The position numbers and the translations under genes are program-made. The notes below the pieces were generated by a model. That model was not told the origin of the DNA and made no database searches. It saw nothing but the letters and a program-made list of their open reading frames with translations. DNA of 64,000 nt from Wenzhouxiangella limi (GTDB lineage Bacteria; Pseudomonadota; Gammaproteobacteria; Xanthomonadales; Wenzhouxiangellaceae), in assembly GCF_010499265.1 (NCBI RefSeq), contig NZ_JAAGSC010000041.1, forward strand, positions 173,521-237,520, read 5' to 3'. The stretch's first letter is position 1; each line of letters opens with the position of its first letter. This document shows positions 36,619 to 46,434 of the stretch, in pieces.

Positions 36619-38037
36619 ATGCTTGTCACTGTCACCGACTTTCTCTGGTCCTACGTTCTGGTCATCGTGCTGATCACCATGGGGCTGGTCTTTACCGTGG
36701 GCTCGCGCTTTGTCCAGCTGCGCTATTTCGGCGAGATGTTCCGGGTGCTGGGGCAAGCCTTCCATCATCACCCCGGGCAGGTGTCTTCTTTTCAGGCATT
36801 GACCCTGAGCGTGGCCGGCCGCGTCGGTGCCGGCAATATCGCCGGCGTGGCCGTGGCCATCACCCTGGGTGGCCCGGGCGCAATTTTCTGGATGTGGGTG
36901 GTCGGCCTGATCGGCATGGCGACCAGCTTTTTCGAGTGCTCGCTGGCCCAGGCCTACAAGACCCGGGACGAAAAGACGGGGACTTTCCGCGGCGGACCGA
37001 TGTACTACATCGAGCGCGGCGTGGGCAGCCGCGCCCTTGGACTGGTGTTTACCCTGCTGCTGCTGGTGACGTTCGGACTGGCCTTCGTCGCCCTGCAGTC
37101 GTTTACCGCTTCGTCGTCGCTGGAAGAGGCCTTCGGCGTTCCGACCCAGGTCACCGGCATCGTGCTGACGGCGGTGGTGGCGGTGACGATCTTCGGCGGG
37201 GTGCAGCGCATTTCGCGGGTCACCGAGGTGGTGGTTCCGGTCATGGCGGTGCTCTACATCGCCGTGGCGCTGGTGGTGATCCTGGTCAACATCGGCCAGG
37301 TGCCGGCAGTGTTCGGGCTGATCGTCAAGAGCGCGTTCGGGCTTGAGCCGGCCATCGGCGGCGGCATTGGCGCGGCCATCATGCACGGCGTGCGGCGCGG
37401 CCTTTTTTCCAACGAGGCCGGGCTGGGGAGCGCGCCCAACGTGGCCAGCGTGGCCTATGTGCCGCATCCGGTTAACCAGGGCATCGTGCAATCGTTCAGC
37501 GTGTTCATCGACACCGCCGTCATCTGCACCGCGACCGCCTTCATCATCCTGATGGCCGGCATGCACACGGTCGGCGATGTCGACAACGGCGTCGTCTTGA
37601 CCCAGCTGGCCCTGGCCGAGCACGTCGGCGCGTGGGGCCAGCCCTTTGTCAGCTTCGTGCTGATGCTGTTTGCCTTCAGCTCGATTCTCTACAACTTCTA
37701 TCTCGGCGAGAACGCCACCCACTGGATCGATCCGGGCAACCGCTTTTTGTTCGTGATCTTTCGGGTGCTGATGCTGGTGCTGATCCTGTGGGGGTCGATG
37801 CAGGACCTGACCACGATCTTCAGCTTTGCCGACCTGACCATGGCCCTGCTGGCGGTGGTCAATCTGCTGGCGCTGGGCCTGATGGTCAAGGTCTGCTTTC
37901 GCCTGATGCGTGACTACGACGAACAGTCGCGCGCCGGCACGACGCCGGTGTTCGACCCGGACCGCTTTGCCGACCTGGCGATTGATCGCGACGCCTGGAG
38001 CGACGCGTCCGGCTCACGACCGGTAAAGAAGAGCTGA
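36619..38037 (+). CDS. Sodium:alanine (AGCS) family symporter
   Basis: 472 aa with about 11 membrane segments. AGCS landmarks are GRVGAGNIAGVAVAITLGGPG, ATSFFECSLAQAYK, FRGGPMYYIERG and LFSNEAGLGSAPNVAS. Members import alanine or glycine with Na+. It lies 27 bp after the hydrolase gene with CGGAG upstream; it converges on mnmG with 16 bp between stops. Confidence 0.94.
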   Translation: MLVTVTDFLWSYVLVIVLITMGLVFTVGSRFVQLRYFGEMFRVLGQAFHHHPGQVSSFQALTLSVAGRVGAGNIAGVAVAITLGGPGAIFWMWVVGLIGMATSFFECSLAQAYKTRDEKTGTFRGGPMYYIERGVGSRALGLVFTLLLLVTFGLAFVALQSFTASSSLEEAFGVPTQVTGIVLTAVVAVTIFGGVQRISRVTEVVVPVMAVLYIAVALVVILVNIGQVPAVFGLIVKSAFGLEPAIGGGIGAAIMHGVRRGLFSNEAGLGSAPNVASVAYVPHPVNQGIVQSFSVFIDTAVICTATAFIILMAGMHTVGDVDNGVVLTQLALAEHVGAWGQPFVSFVLMLFAFSSILYNFYLGENATHWIDPGNRFLFVIFRVLMLVLILWGSMQDLTTIFSFADLTMALLAVVNLLALGLMVKVCFRLMRDYDEQSRAGTTPVFDPDRFADLAIDRDAWSDASGSRPVKKS

Positions 38038-38053
38038 ACTGCCGAACGCGCCT

Positions 38054-39934
38054 TCAGGCGGCCGAGCGATGGCGCTTGAGGTAGACCAGGATCTGTGAGA
38101 TGGCGGCCGGGGTCATGCCCGGGATGCGGCTGGCCTGGTCGATGGAGGCGGGGCGGATTCGGTCGAGTTTTTCGGTCAGTTCCGCCGACAGCCCCTTGAC
38201 CGCCTCGAAGCGGAAGTCCTCGGGGATGGCCTGGCCGGCGGCGCGGCGCTGGCGCTCGATCTCGGCCTGCTGGCGGCCGAGGTAGCCGGCGTAGCGAATC
38301 TGGATGGCGACCTGTTCGGCCACGTCTTCGGCCTCGACCCCGGGGCCGAGGCCGTCGATGCCCATCAGCGCCCGGTAGCTCACCTCCGGGCGGCGCAGCA
38401 GTTCCTCAGCGGTCACGTCCTTGCTGATCGGAATGCCCAGCGCTTGCGCTGCCTGGGCCGCTGTCGTCGAGCTGGCGCCAATGCGCAGGCCGCGCAGGCG
38501 CTCGAGTTCAAGCTCGATCGCCTCGCGCCGGTGGCAGAAGGCCGCCCAGCGCGCGTCGTCGACCAGACCCAGTTCGCGACCGATCTCGGTCAGGCGCAGG
38601 TCGGCGTTGTCTTCGCGCAAATGCAGCCGGAACTCGGCCCGGCTGGTGAACATCCGGTAGGGCTCCGGTGCGCCCTGGGTGATCAGATCGTCGACCAGCA
38701 CGCCCAGATAGGCCTGGTCGCGTCCCGGCGTCCACGGCGCCAAATCGGCGGCCTGGCGGGCGGCATTGAGGCCGGCCAGCAGGCCTTGCGCGGCGGCTTC
38801 TTCATAGCCGGTCGTGCCGTTGATCTGGCCGGCGAAATACAGCCCCCGCAGATCGCGGGTTTCCAGGCTGGGCCTGAGATCGCGCGGGTCGAAAAAGTCG
38901 TACTCGATGGCATAACCCGGCCGGGTGATCTCGGCCTGCTCCAGGCCCGGGATCGATCGCACCATCTGGATCTGCACGTCGAACGGCAGGCTGGTAGAAA
39001 TCCCGTTGGGGTACCACTCGCACACATCCAGGCCTTCGGGCTCGAGGAAAATCTGGTGCGAGGACTTGTCGGCAAAGCGCACCACCTTGTCCTCGATCGA
39101 AGGGCAGTAGCGCGGGCCGGTGCTCTCGATCGCGCCGGAGTACATCGGCGAACGATCGAGGCCGGCGCGAATCAGCGCGTGGGTGGCCTCGCCCGTGCGG
39201 GTGATGAAGCACGAGACCTGGCGCGGGTGCTGGGCGCGCTCGCCGAGGAAGGAAAACACCGGGCGCGGTTCGTCGCCGGGTTGTTCGGTCAGGGCGCTGA
39301 AGTCGATGCTGCGGCCGTTGATGCGCGGCGGGGTCCCGGTCTTGAGCCGGCCGACCGACAGCGACAGCTCGCGCAGCCGGGCGGCCAGGGCATTGGCCGG
39401 CGCGTCTCCGGCGCGGCCGCCGGCCAGGTTGGTCTCGCCGATATGGATGCGACCGCCAAGAAACGTGCCGGTGGTCAGGACCACGGCGCGGGCGCGGAAA
39501 TCCAGGCCCATGCCGGTGCGAACGCCCACCACCCGCTCGCCCTCGACGATCAGGTCGTCGACGGCTTGCTGGAAGATGCTCAGGTTTTCCTGATGCTCCA
39601 CGGCCCGGCGCACCGCAGCGCGGTACAGGCTGCGATCGCACTGGGCACGGGTCGCTCTGACCGCCGGGCCCTTGCGGGCGTTCAGGGTGCGCCACTGGAT
39701 GCCGGCGCGATCGGCCGCCTGCGCCATGACGCCGCCCAGGGCGTCGACTTCGCGGGTCAGGTGGCCCTTGCCGATGCCGCCGATGGCCGGGTTGCAGCTC
39801 ATCTGACCGACGGTCTCGACGTTGTGGGTGACCAGCAGGGTGCGCGCGCCGCAGCGCGCCGAGGCCAGGGCGGCTTCGGTGCCGGCGTGGCCGCCGCCGA
39901 TCACGATCACATCGAAGGGATCCGGGTACTGCAT
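38054..39934 (-). CDS. mnmG: tRNA uridine-5-carboxymethylaminomethyl modification enzyme MnmG
   Basis: 626 aa (E. coli 629). FAD-binding motif [18 protein letters not shown] at the N-terminus, the conserved [26 protein letters not shown] and the C-terminal helical domain with [14 protein letters not shown]. With MnmE it installs the cmnm5 group at wobble U34 of several tRNAs. It is not next to mnmE or rsmG as in many bacteria; it stands alone beside the AGCS symporter gene. Confidence 0.97.
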   Translation of the reverse strand: MQYPDPFDVIVIGGGHAGTEAALASARCGARTLLVTHNVETVGQMSCNPAIGGIGKGHLTREVDALGGVMAQAADRAGIQWRTLNARKGPAVRATRAQCDRSLYRAAVRRAVEHQENLSIFQQAVDDLIVEGERVVGVRTGMGLDFRARAVVLTTGTFLGGRIHIGETNLAGGRAGDAPANALAARLRELSLSVGRLKTGTPPRINGRSIDFSALTEQPGDEPRPVFSFLGERAQHPRQVSCFITRTGEATHALIRAGLDRSPMYSGAIESTGPRYCPSIEDKVVRFADKSSHQIFLEPEGLDVCEWYPNGISTSLPFDVQIQMVRSIPGLEQAEITRPGYAIEYDFFDPRDLRPSLETRDLRGLYFAGQINGTTGYEEAAAQGLLAGLNAARQAADLAPWTPGRDQAYLGVLVDDLITQGAPEPYRMFTSRAEFRLHLREDNADLRLTEIGRELGLVDDARWAAFCHRREAIELELERLRGLRIGASSTTAAQAAQALGIPISKDVTAEELLRRPEVSYRALMGIDGLGPGVEAEDVAEQVAIQIRYAGYLGRQQAEIERQRRAAGQAIPEDFRFEAVKGLSAELTEKLDRIRPASIDQASRIPGMTPAAISQILVYLKRHRSAA

Positions 39935-40001
39935 TTGCTGTCCTGGCTGGTCAGAAACTAACCAGCAAGTCTATCAGCAGGGCCTGAGCTTCACCAGAGC
40001 T

Positions 40002-40811
40002 TTAGCGCTCGATCTGGCTGGCGCTCGTTGATGAGACGGCCGCCGCCGAATCCCGTGAAGATGCTCCGATCTGCCGATGGCCCGAGCGCGCGGCCGACTG
40101 TCGACTGCTGGAGCGGCTGCCTGAGGAATCGCTGCGCTCGGCCCGCATCCGCTGCGCTGTCGCGCCGCGCTCGCGCTGGGCCGTGCTTCGGGCCCTGACG
40201 GTCCGGGCATCAAGACGGGTGTTGTGCTGCGAGTCGGCGCGGCGCTGGGCGGCAAGCGTTCGCCGGGATTCATTTCGGGTCCCGGCGGCCTGAGCGTCAA
40301 GGCGACGCTGCTGCTGCGAGGCGACCTGGCGGCGCTCGGCAAGGGTTCTTCGGGCTTCGCTGACGCGTTGCATGAGATGCAGTTCGGCCCCTGCGTTGAG
40401 CGCCCGGATGCGGTGGTCCCCGGCGGGCCCCTGATCGCGCTTGGTCAGCCAGAAGTCATCGCGTTCGGCGCGCAGTCGGGTGTACAGGTGACGGGTATAG
40501 AACTCTTCCAGGCAAAGATGCTTGGCCCAGCGGCTGCAGGGGCCTGCCGAGGGATGCAGCGGCGGGTCATAGGCTGCTCGCGCCCCCATCGGCCCGTAGA
40601 AGTGGCTGAAGTAGAAGAAATCGATCGACCAGAACGGATAGCTCCTCGGGTTGACGATCGCCGCCTGGCGCGAGCTCAGGTGGGTCCGGTCCGCGCTACC
40701 CAGATAAACCCCGTCGTCGACAGTGCGGAATTGAGAAGAGCTCGCGCAGCCTGAAAGCAGCACGGCGATGGCCAGAATTCCCGCAAGCCGGGACGTGGAA
40801 ACGTTGATCAT
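40002..40811 (-). CDS. Lipoprotein of unknown function, paralogue 1
   Basis: 269 aa from ATG 40811. Lipoprotein signal peptide with lipobox LLSGCAS, then a short conserved block (VDDGVYLGSADRTHLSS, later SYPFWSIDFFYFSHFYGPMG) shared with the next gene. The C-terminal half is low complexity and strongly basic (Arg/Gln/Ser/Ala) with repeated ARRTLAERRQVASQQQRR-like units. No known family recognised. Anchoring in the outer membrane is inferred from the lipobox. Confidence 0.75.
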   Translation of the reverse strand: MINVSTSRLAGILAIAVLLSGCASSSQFRTVDDGVYLGSADRTHLSSRQAAIVNPRSYPFWSIDFFYFSHFYGPMGARAAYDPPLHPSAGPCSRWAKHLCLEEFYTRHLYTRLRAERDDFWLTKRDQGPAGDHRIRALNAGAELHLMQRVSEARRTLAERRQVASQQQRRLDAQAAGTRNESRRTLAAQRRADSQHNTRLDARTVRARSTAQRERGATAQRMRAERSDSSGSRSSSRQSAARSGHRQIGASSRDSAAAVSSTSASQIER

Positions 40812-40911
40812 CAGCGATTTCCCCGTACACACCGAGCTTTAACGTTAGCGCTGCAGCGGCGGAAAGTCAAACCCCGGCCGGCCTGTGCCAGCTAGCGGCC
40901 GACTAGCGTGG

Positions 40912-41961
40912 TTACCGATCCCGCTCTCGATCGGATCGATCGATTCTTGACCTGGCGCGGGGAGCTTGCGACGTTTCCCGTGGCGGCATCCGGCGGGTCG
41001 AGGGCGCAGGCCGCGCCTGCGGTGCACGCGAGGGGGTGATTTCTTGCCGGGGCGACGGTCGTGAGGGTCGGGACTGTTGGTCCGGTGCTCTGGTGGCAGG
41101 GGCCGGGCGCGACCGCGGTTCGGTCGCGCGGATGCGCGGCGCGGGCGCCGGTCGGGGCGCTGATCTGCGCTCGGCGCTGAAAGCCGACATATCGACGCCA
41201 GAGCGGAGCTCAGCTCGTGGCGGCTGACGCTGCGGTCGCACCGTGCGCATGGGGCTGCTGCGCTGGCGCGACGGCTGGGTCGATGGACTGCGCCGGGTGG
41301 CGGCCGGACGGGTGGTCGACCGCCGCTGGGAGCTGCGCGTCGCGGCCCGGACCGGCTCGGTCCTGCGGGCGCCACGGGTGGCGCGGTCTTCGGCGATGCG
41401 CTGACGAAGCATGGCATCCGAACGTAACGCGGGCGCGCCCGGCTGGCTGGTGGGTCGGACGATTCTGGGAGAACGCCCCCGCTCGTCAATGGCGCGCAGC
41501 CTTTCGTCGATCTGGTGAACCCGGTGAGAGGGCCGTTGATACGGGTCGCCCAGGTAATGCGGATAGCGCACGGCATAAGGGCGCCACGGCCGGTAGCTGG
41601 CGTAGCCGAAGCCGTGCCACGGGTAATAGGTGCCGAAGCCGACGCTGAGGCCGAAGCTGCTGCCTGCGCCGGGGCGGTAGCCGTAGTACCAGCCCGGGTA
41701 GGGGTAGAACCATGGATCGTAGGCCGAGACCGCGACCGAGTAGGGGTGGTAATAGCGGCTGAAATAGAAGTAGTCCAGCGACCAGTAGGGGTAGAGCAGG
41801 GGATCGGCGACCACCACGGTGCGCGGCTGGTGCCGGGTCTGGTCGAAATAAACGCCGTCAGCGCCGTAGCGCGGCTGGTGATAGCTGACGCAGGCGGTCA
41901 GGCCGAAGGCCAGCGCGCCAAGGACGGCAACCCTCAATACCTTGCCAAGTAGTTTGCTCAT
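40912..41961 (-). CDS. Lipoprotein of unknown function, paralogue 2
   Basis: 349 aa from ATG 41961 (MSKLLGKVLRVAVLGALAF), lipobox LTAC. After it come GADGVYFDQTRHQPRTVVV and LLYPYWSLDYFYFSRYYHPY, aligning with paralogue 1, then an aromatic Tyr/Trp/Pro/Gly-rich stretch (about 60-115; WFYPYPGWYYGYRPG). The C-terminal 200 residues are Arg/Pro/Ser/Ala-rich and probably disordered. An in-frame extension upstream to 42303 has no signal sequence and overlaps the next gene, so it is rejected. Function unknown. Confidence 0.75.
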   Translation of the reverse strand: MSKLLGKVLRVAVLGALAFGLTACVSYHQPRYGADGVYFDQTRHQPRTVVVADPLLYPYWSLDYFYFSRYYHPYSVAVSAYDPWFYPYPGWYYGYRPGAGSSFGLSVGFGTYYPWHGFGYASYRPWRPYAVRYPHYLGDPYQRPSHRVHQIDERLRAIDERGRSPRIVRPTSQPGAPALRSDAMLRQRIAEDRATRGARRTEPVRAATRSSQRRSTTRPAATRRSPSTQPSRQRSSPMRTVRPQRQPPRAELRSGVDMSAFSAERRSAPRPAPAPRIRATEPRSRPAPATRAPDQQSRPSRPSPRQEITPSRAPQARPAPSTRRMPPRETSQAPRARSRIDRSDRERDR

Positions 41962-42029
41962 GACTCGAATGTACCGCAGGCGCGGCAAGCGTGCCTGAAC
42001 GGGCCGTGAATAGGACGGTTGTTTGCCAA

Positions 42030-42644
42030 CTAGCCTTGATCGATCAAGGCGCGCAGGTCGGCCCGGCCGATTCTGCGTACCGCGTTGCCGTCGATCGGGC
42101 TGGGCGGCGGATGAACCGCATCGCGTCCGATCATCAGGGTCATTTCCACGGTCTGTTCGCCGGCCTCGACCACCAGCACGTCGACCTCGCGGTAGTCGCC
42201 GTCGTGCCAGCGAATCCGCCGCCGCTCCTGCTCGAAATCGATGCCGTGCTCCATCAGGAAGTGGACTACTGCGTCGGGGTCTTCGGAAAACAGGTGCAGG
42301 CACACGCGCGAATATTCATCGGCCGTGCCCTCCAGGACCGGGCCCACCAGACGCGGCTGGAACGGTTCCAGAAAGTCCATGGCTTCCAGCGCGGCCAGCC
42401 GCATCGCGCGCAGTCTTTCGGCGTGCTCCGGGCCGCCGTAGAGGTGCTGCCATTCCTTGAGCGCGCGCTCGATCTCGGCGTTGGTGGGCAGGCCGCCGCG
42501 GCTGGCCGCACCCAGGCGCTCGGCGGCCTTCTGCTTGGCGGCCAGGTAGGATCTTTGGCCCTCGGTGGCGATGATCCGGGCCGCTTCGGCGGCCACTTCC
42601 TGGCGCTGTCGCCGGCTGCTGGATCGGGCGGATCGATGGGCCAT
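42030..42644 (-). CDS. Conserved hypothetical protein
   Basis: 204 aa from ATG 42644. Basic N-terminus (MAHRSARSSSRRQRQEVAAE), a helical segment with SYLAAKQKAAERLGA, GLPTNAEIERALKEWQHLYGG, then an alpha/beta domain with YSRVCLHLFSEDPDAVVHFL and a late TLMIGRDAVHPPPSPIDG. No membrane segment or signal peptide. I cannot name the family. It starts 11 bp after the ponA stop, so it is probably co-transcribed with PBP1a. Confidence 0.75.
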   Translation of the reverse strand: MAHRSARSSSRRQRQEVAAEAARIIATEGQRSYLAAKQKAAERLGAASRGGLPTNAEIERALKEWQHLYGGPEHAERLRAMRLAALEAMDFLEPFQPRLVGPVLEGTADEYSRVCLHLFSEDPDAVVHFLMEHGIDFEQERRRIRWHDGDYREVDVLVVEAGEQTVEMTLMIGRDAVHPPPSPIDGNAVRRIGRADLRALIDQG

Positions 42645-42655
42645 CAGCGCACCTT

Positions 42656-45136
42656 TTAAAAAATGTCGTAGGGGTCGTCTTCGCCGCCGCGCTCGCTGGG
42701 ATCCTCCAGCGGCGGCAGATTGTCGGCGTGGAACCATTCAGGAATCGCCCCCGGGGTGCCCGGGCGCGCCCTGAGCCCGGAGTCGGGATTGATCATGGCC
42801 CGGGCGAGCCCGACCGGCTCGGCGGGCAGGCGTTCAGGCCGACCCTGCAGGGCCACTTCCATGAAGTCGACCCACAGCGGCAGCGCCGTGCGGCCACCCT
42901 GCTCCTGGCGCCCGAGCGAGTCGTTGTCGTCCATGCCCAGCCACACGGTGGCGACGATGCCGCCGCCGAAACCGACGAACCAGGTATCGCGCAGGTCGTT
43001 GGTGGTCCCGGTCTTGCCGGCCAGGTCCTGTCGGCCCAGCGCCAGCGCGCGCCGCCCGGTGCCCTCGCTGACCACGTCGGAGAGCATGGAGTGGATCAGC
43101 CAGCTGGTCTGGGCGCTGACCACGCGGGGCGCGATCGGCGGAATTGTCGGGCCGACCAGTTCTGCGCTGTCTTCGGCGCTGCCCTCGGGCTGGCTCAGGT
43201 CGACCCGCCGCGGTCCGGCCGGGGGCGGTTCCTCCGCATTATCTTCTTCGAGCGCAGGCTCGGGGCGGGGTTCAGGACAGTCGGGGCAGATCCGCGGCCA
43301 TTCCGGTTCATAGACCGTGCGTCCGAAACCGTCGGTGACGCGATGGATGAACTGCGGCTCGACCGCATAGCCGCCGTTGGCGAAGGCACTGTAGGCGGTG
43401 GTCACGCTCAGCGGCGTGAGCGAGGCCGAGCCCAGCGCCATCGACGGTCCATTGGGCAGGTCGGTGCGCTCAAACCCGAAGTCGCTGATGTAGTCGCGGG
43501 CATAGTCCAGACCGATATCCATCAACAGTCGTACGCTGACCAGGTTGCGCGAATGAATCATGGCTTCGCGTAGGCGCGTGGGGCCGTGGAATCGGCGCCC
43601 GAAGTTGGTCGGTCGCCAGGCTCGCTCCAGCGACGGGTCATCGACCACGACAGGCGCATCGTTGACCATGGAGGCCGGCGTGTAGCCGTGATCCAGGGCA
43701 GCGGCGTAGATGAACGGCTTGAACGACGAGCCGGGCTGGCGCCGACTCTGGGTGACCCGGTTGAACTGGTTGCGCGAGAAGTCCAGGCCGCCGACCATGG
43801 CCAGGATGGCGCCGCTATCGGCTTCCATGGCGACCAGCGCCGCTTCGGCACGCGGCACCTGGGCCAGCTGCCACTGATCTTCGACGCTGCGCAGCCGCAC
43901 CACGTCGCCTGGAACGAGGACGTCGGTGACCGCGGTCGGTCGCGAGCCGAGGCTGTTGAGCTCCAGAAACGGTCTGGCCCAGGTCAGGCTTTCGAGCGTG
44001 AGGGTGATCTGCTCGCCGTCGCGCAGCTGCAGCCAGGCCTGTTCGTCGTCGGATGCTACGACCACGGCCGGGACCAGGTCGGCCACGGCCCGGACCTCGC
44101 GCAGTCGTTGTTCCAGCGCTGCCGCGTCTTCGAGGATTTCGGGTGCCAGCTGTTGTTCGGGCCCGCGCCAGCCGTGGCGGCGATCGTAGGCCTGAAGACC
44201 ATCGCGCACGGCCTCGTCGGCGGCGCGCTGCATCGATGAACGCACCGTGGTGTGGATTTGATAACCGCCGGCATAGGCCTCCTCGCTGCCGAATCGATCG
44301 ATCAGCTCCTGGCGCGCCATTTCCGCCACCCACGGGGCGTTGAGCTCGATGACCGGGCCGTGATAGCGGGCCGTGTTGGGCGCGGCCAGCGCCTCGTCGC
44401 GGGCTTCGGAAGAGATGTAGCCCAGATGGTGCATGCGCTCAATCACCCAGTTGCGCCGGACCATGGCCTGGCGCGGGCCGGAGATCGGGTTGTCGCGCGA
44501 AGGCGCCTTGGGCAGCGCAGCCAGCTGCGCCATCTGGGCGATCGTGAGCGTTTCAAGATCGGTGCCGTAGTAAACCCGGGCCGCCGCAACGATGCCGTAG
44601 GCGCGGTGGCCGAGGAATTCCTTGTTCAGGTAGAGCTCGAAGATTTCGTCCTTGCTCATCTCGCGCTCGATCTTCAGCGCCAGCAGCATTTCGCGCAGCT
44701 TGCGCGTGACCGAGTATTCGGTCGTCAGGAAGAATCTTCGCGCCACCTGCTGGGTGATGGTGCTGCCGCCCGGCACCCGGCCCTGGCCGAGGCTGCGGGC
44801 GTACAGCAGTGCGCCGCGCAGGGTGCCGCGCCAGTCGATGCCGGGATGGCGATAGAAGCGGTCATCCTCGGCGGCCAGAAACGCCAGCCGCAGCGTCTCC
44901 GGTACCTCGTCCAGGGCAACCGGCGTGCGCCGCTGCTCGCCGATTTCGGCCATCAGTGCGCCGTCCTCGGAAAACACCCGCAGCGGCACCTGCAGGCGAA
45001 TGTCGCGCAGGCTCTCGACGTCTGGCAAGGTCGGAACCACCAGCACCCAGATCGCGCCAATCCCGGCTGTCCCGGCCAGCAAAGCCAGGGAAAACATGTA
45101 GATGGAAAACTTTATTAAAAACTTTAATCGGAGCAT
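42656..45136 (-). CDS. mrcA: Penicillin-binding protein 1A
   Basis: 826 aa from ATG 45136; a GTG at 45169 is possible. Bifunctional peptidoglycan synthase anchored by one helix (about 8-33). The glycosyltransferase domain has catalytic E90 in EDDRFYRHPG and PGGSTITQQVAR; an OB-like insert lies at about 320-430. The transpeptidase has S470-SFK, SRN (529-531) and KTGT (708-711). A Pro/Glu-rich insertion with CPDCPEP lies at about 617-670, before the KTG motif. Divergent from pilM, as in Pseudomonas and relatives. Confidence 0.96.
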   Translation of the reverse strand: MLRLKFLIKFSIYMFSLALLAGTAGIGAIWVLVVPTLPDVESLRDIRLQVPLRVFSEDGALMAEIGEQRRTPVALDEVPETLRLAFLAAEDDRFYRHPGIDWRGTLRGALLYARSLGQGRVPGGSTITQQVARRFFLTTEYSVTRKLREMLLALKIEREMSKDEIFELYLNKEFLGHRAYGIVAAARVYYGTDLETLTIAQMAQLAALPKAPSRDNPISGPRQAMVRRNWVIERMHHLGYISSEARDEALAAPNTARYHGPVIELNAPWVAEMARQELIDRFGSEEAYAGGYQIHTTVRSSMQRAADEAVRDGLQAYDRRHGWRGPEQQLAPEILEDAAALEQRLREVRAVADLVPAVVVASDDEQAWLQLRDGEQITLTLESLTWARPFLELNSLGSRPTAVTDVLVPGDVVRLRSVEDQWQLAQVPRAEAALVAMEADSGAILAMVGGLDFSRNQFNRVTQSRRQPGSSFKPFIYAAALDHGYTPASMVNDAPVVVDDPSLERAWRPTNFGRRFHGPTRLREAMIHSRNLVSVRLLMDIGLDYARDYISDFGFERTDLPNGPSMALGSASLTPLSVTTAYSAFANGGYAVEPQFIHRVTDGFGRTVYEPEWPRICPDCPEPRPEPALEEDNAEEPPPAGPRRVDLSQPEGSAEDSAELVGPTIPPIAPRVVSAQTSWLIHSMLSDVVSEGTGRRALALGRQDLAGKTGTTNDLRDTWFVGFGGGIVATVWLGMDDNDSLGRQEQGGRTALPLWVDFMEVALQGRPERLPAEPVGLARAMINPDSGLRARPGTPGAIPEWFHADNLPPLEDPSERGGEDDPYDIF

Positions 45137-45360
45137 GAGTTGTGGTACAAGGAGTAATCCGCCTGTCACGTGTGCGCAGTCCGGTCATTGAGACGGTGCC
45201 GGAGGGAAAAAGTGCCGTCGGTCAGCCAAGAGGGGCAGACAATCGTCACTACCGGTAGTATAGTTGTTTGCGTCACCGGGTCCCTGGCGGAAATTGGGCG
45301 TCAAAGTGTGACTCGTGGCACACTGCGCGGGGCAGGTTCAAAGAGGGCGACGACACGCAG
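45137..45360. promoter_or_regulatory. Divergent promoter region between PBP1a and pilM
   Basis: 224 bp without coding signal. TATAGT and, on the opposite strand, TATACT overlap within about 45255-45265 and could serve as -10 elements for pilM and the PBP1a gene respectively; neither has a good -35. No ribosome site is obvious for the PBP1a ATG. Confidence 0.35.
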
Positions 45361-46434
45361 ATGAACGGAATTCTGGGCAAGCTACTGGGCAAGGGCCCGC
45401 CTCCGCTGGTTGGCGTGGACATCGGCACCAGCAGTATCAAGGTGGTGCAGCTGGCCGGTTCGGGCGATGCCGTGCGGCTGGAAGCCTTCGGCGTAGAGCC
45501 TCTGCCCGACAACGCCGTCAGCGAAGGAGTCATCGGCGAACCGGAGCCGGTTGCGGCGGCACTGCGCCAGGTCATCAAGCGCGCGGGTGTGACGGCAAAG
45601 CGCTGCGCCATGGCGGTCAGTGGTTCTGCCGTGATTACCAAGATGATCAATTTGCCGGATGATCTGAGCGAGGACGATATCGAGGCGCAGATCGAGGTTG
45701 AAGCCGGTCATTACATTCCCTATCCGCGCGAGGAAGTCAGCCTGGATTTCGAAGTCCTGGGACCGTCTCCGAGAAACGCGGATTTGCTGGAGATTCTTCT
45801 GGCCGCCTCAAAGACCGAGCATGTCGACATGCGTCGCGAGGTGGCGGACCTGGCGGGCCTGACCATACAGGTCGTGGACGTCGAATCGTTCGCCGTCTCC
45901 AATGCTTTCGATCTGGTTCGGCAACAATCGGGGATTGACGAATCGGAAACCCTGGCGGTGCTCAATATTGGCGCTGTGTCGTCCACCATGATCGTTTTGC
46001 GGGGTAATCGCAGTATTTACAGTCGCGAGCATTCCTTCGGCGGCAATCTGCTGGTGGAGGAATGCATGCGCCGATACGGCATGGATGCCAATCAGGCTCG
46101 CTTCCTGCAGCGGGGAGAGGCGCCGCCGGCGGGTTTCGAGGACGAGGTGCTTGAGCCTTTCCGGCAAAACATCATTCAGCAGATCAGCCGTGCGCTGCAG
46201 TTCTACGCTTCTTCCAGCGATTACATGAGCCTGGGCACGCTTTACCTGACAGGCGGCGGTGCTTTGATACCGGGTCTTGCCGAGGCGCTGGGTGACGAGG
46301 TGGGTATCTCGACGGAACTGGGTGATCCACTCAAGAGTATGCGTCTTTCGCCTCGGATCAACGCCCGGCAGCTGGATCAGGTGCGGCCGGCGCTGACCAT
46401 TGCCACCGGCCTGGCGCTCAGGGGGTTTGACTGA
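45361..46434 (+). CDS. pilM: Type IV pilus assembly protein PilM
   Basis: 357 aa from ATG 45361. Actin-like ATPase fold with VGVDIGTSSIKVVQL at the N-terminus, LNIGAVSSTMIVLRGN in the middle and LYLTGGGALIPGLAEAL near the end. It is the cytoplasmic scaffold that binds PilN. First gene of pilMNOPQ. Confidence 0.96.
   Translation: MNGILGKLLGKGPPPLVGVDIGTSSIKVVQLAGSGDAVRLEAFGVEPLPDNAVSEGVIGEPEPVAAALRQVIKRAGVTAKRCAMAVSGSAVITKMINLPDDLSEDDIEAQIEVEAGHYIPYPREEVSLDFEVLGPSPRNADLLEILLAASKTEHVDMRREVADLAGLTIQVVDVESFAVSNAFDLVRQQSGIDESETLAVLNIGAVSSTMIVLRGNRSIYSREHSFGGNLLVEECMRRYGMDANQARFLQRGEAPPAGFEDEVLEPFRQNIIQQISRALQFYASSSDYMSLGTLYLTGGGALIPGLAEALGDEVGISTELGDPLKSMRLSPRINARQLDQVRPALTIATGLALRGFD

Noticed and set aside
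35710-37722. 670-codon minus-strand open frame opposite the YdjM-like and AGCS genes
   Set aside because: His/Gln/Asp-rich shadow of two membrane proteins; no family resemblance.
39946-39966. GCTGGT/ACCAGC hairpin upstream of mnmG
   Set aside because: Only a 6-bp stem without a T-tract, located in the mnmG leader; too weak to call as terminator or riboswitch.
41962-42303. In-frame upstream extension of lipoprotein paralogue 2
   Set aside because: Arg/Pro-rich translation overlapping the neighbouring gene; the lipoprotein signal peptide starts at 41961.
45328-45355. TGGCAC before pilM as a sigma54 -24 element
   Set aside because: The required GC at -12 is not at the right distance; no sigma54 promoter can be supported.
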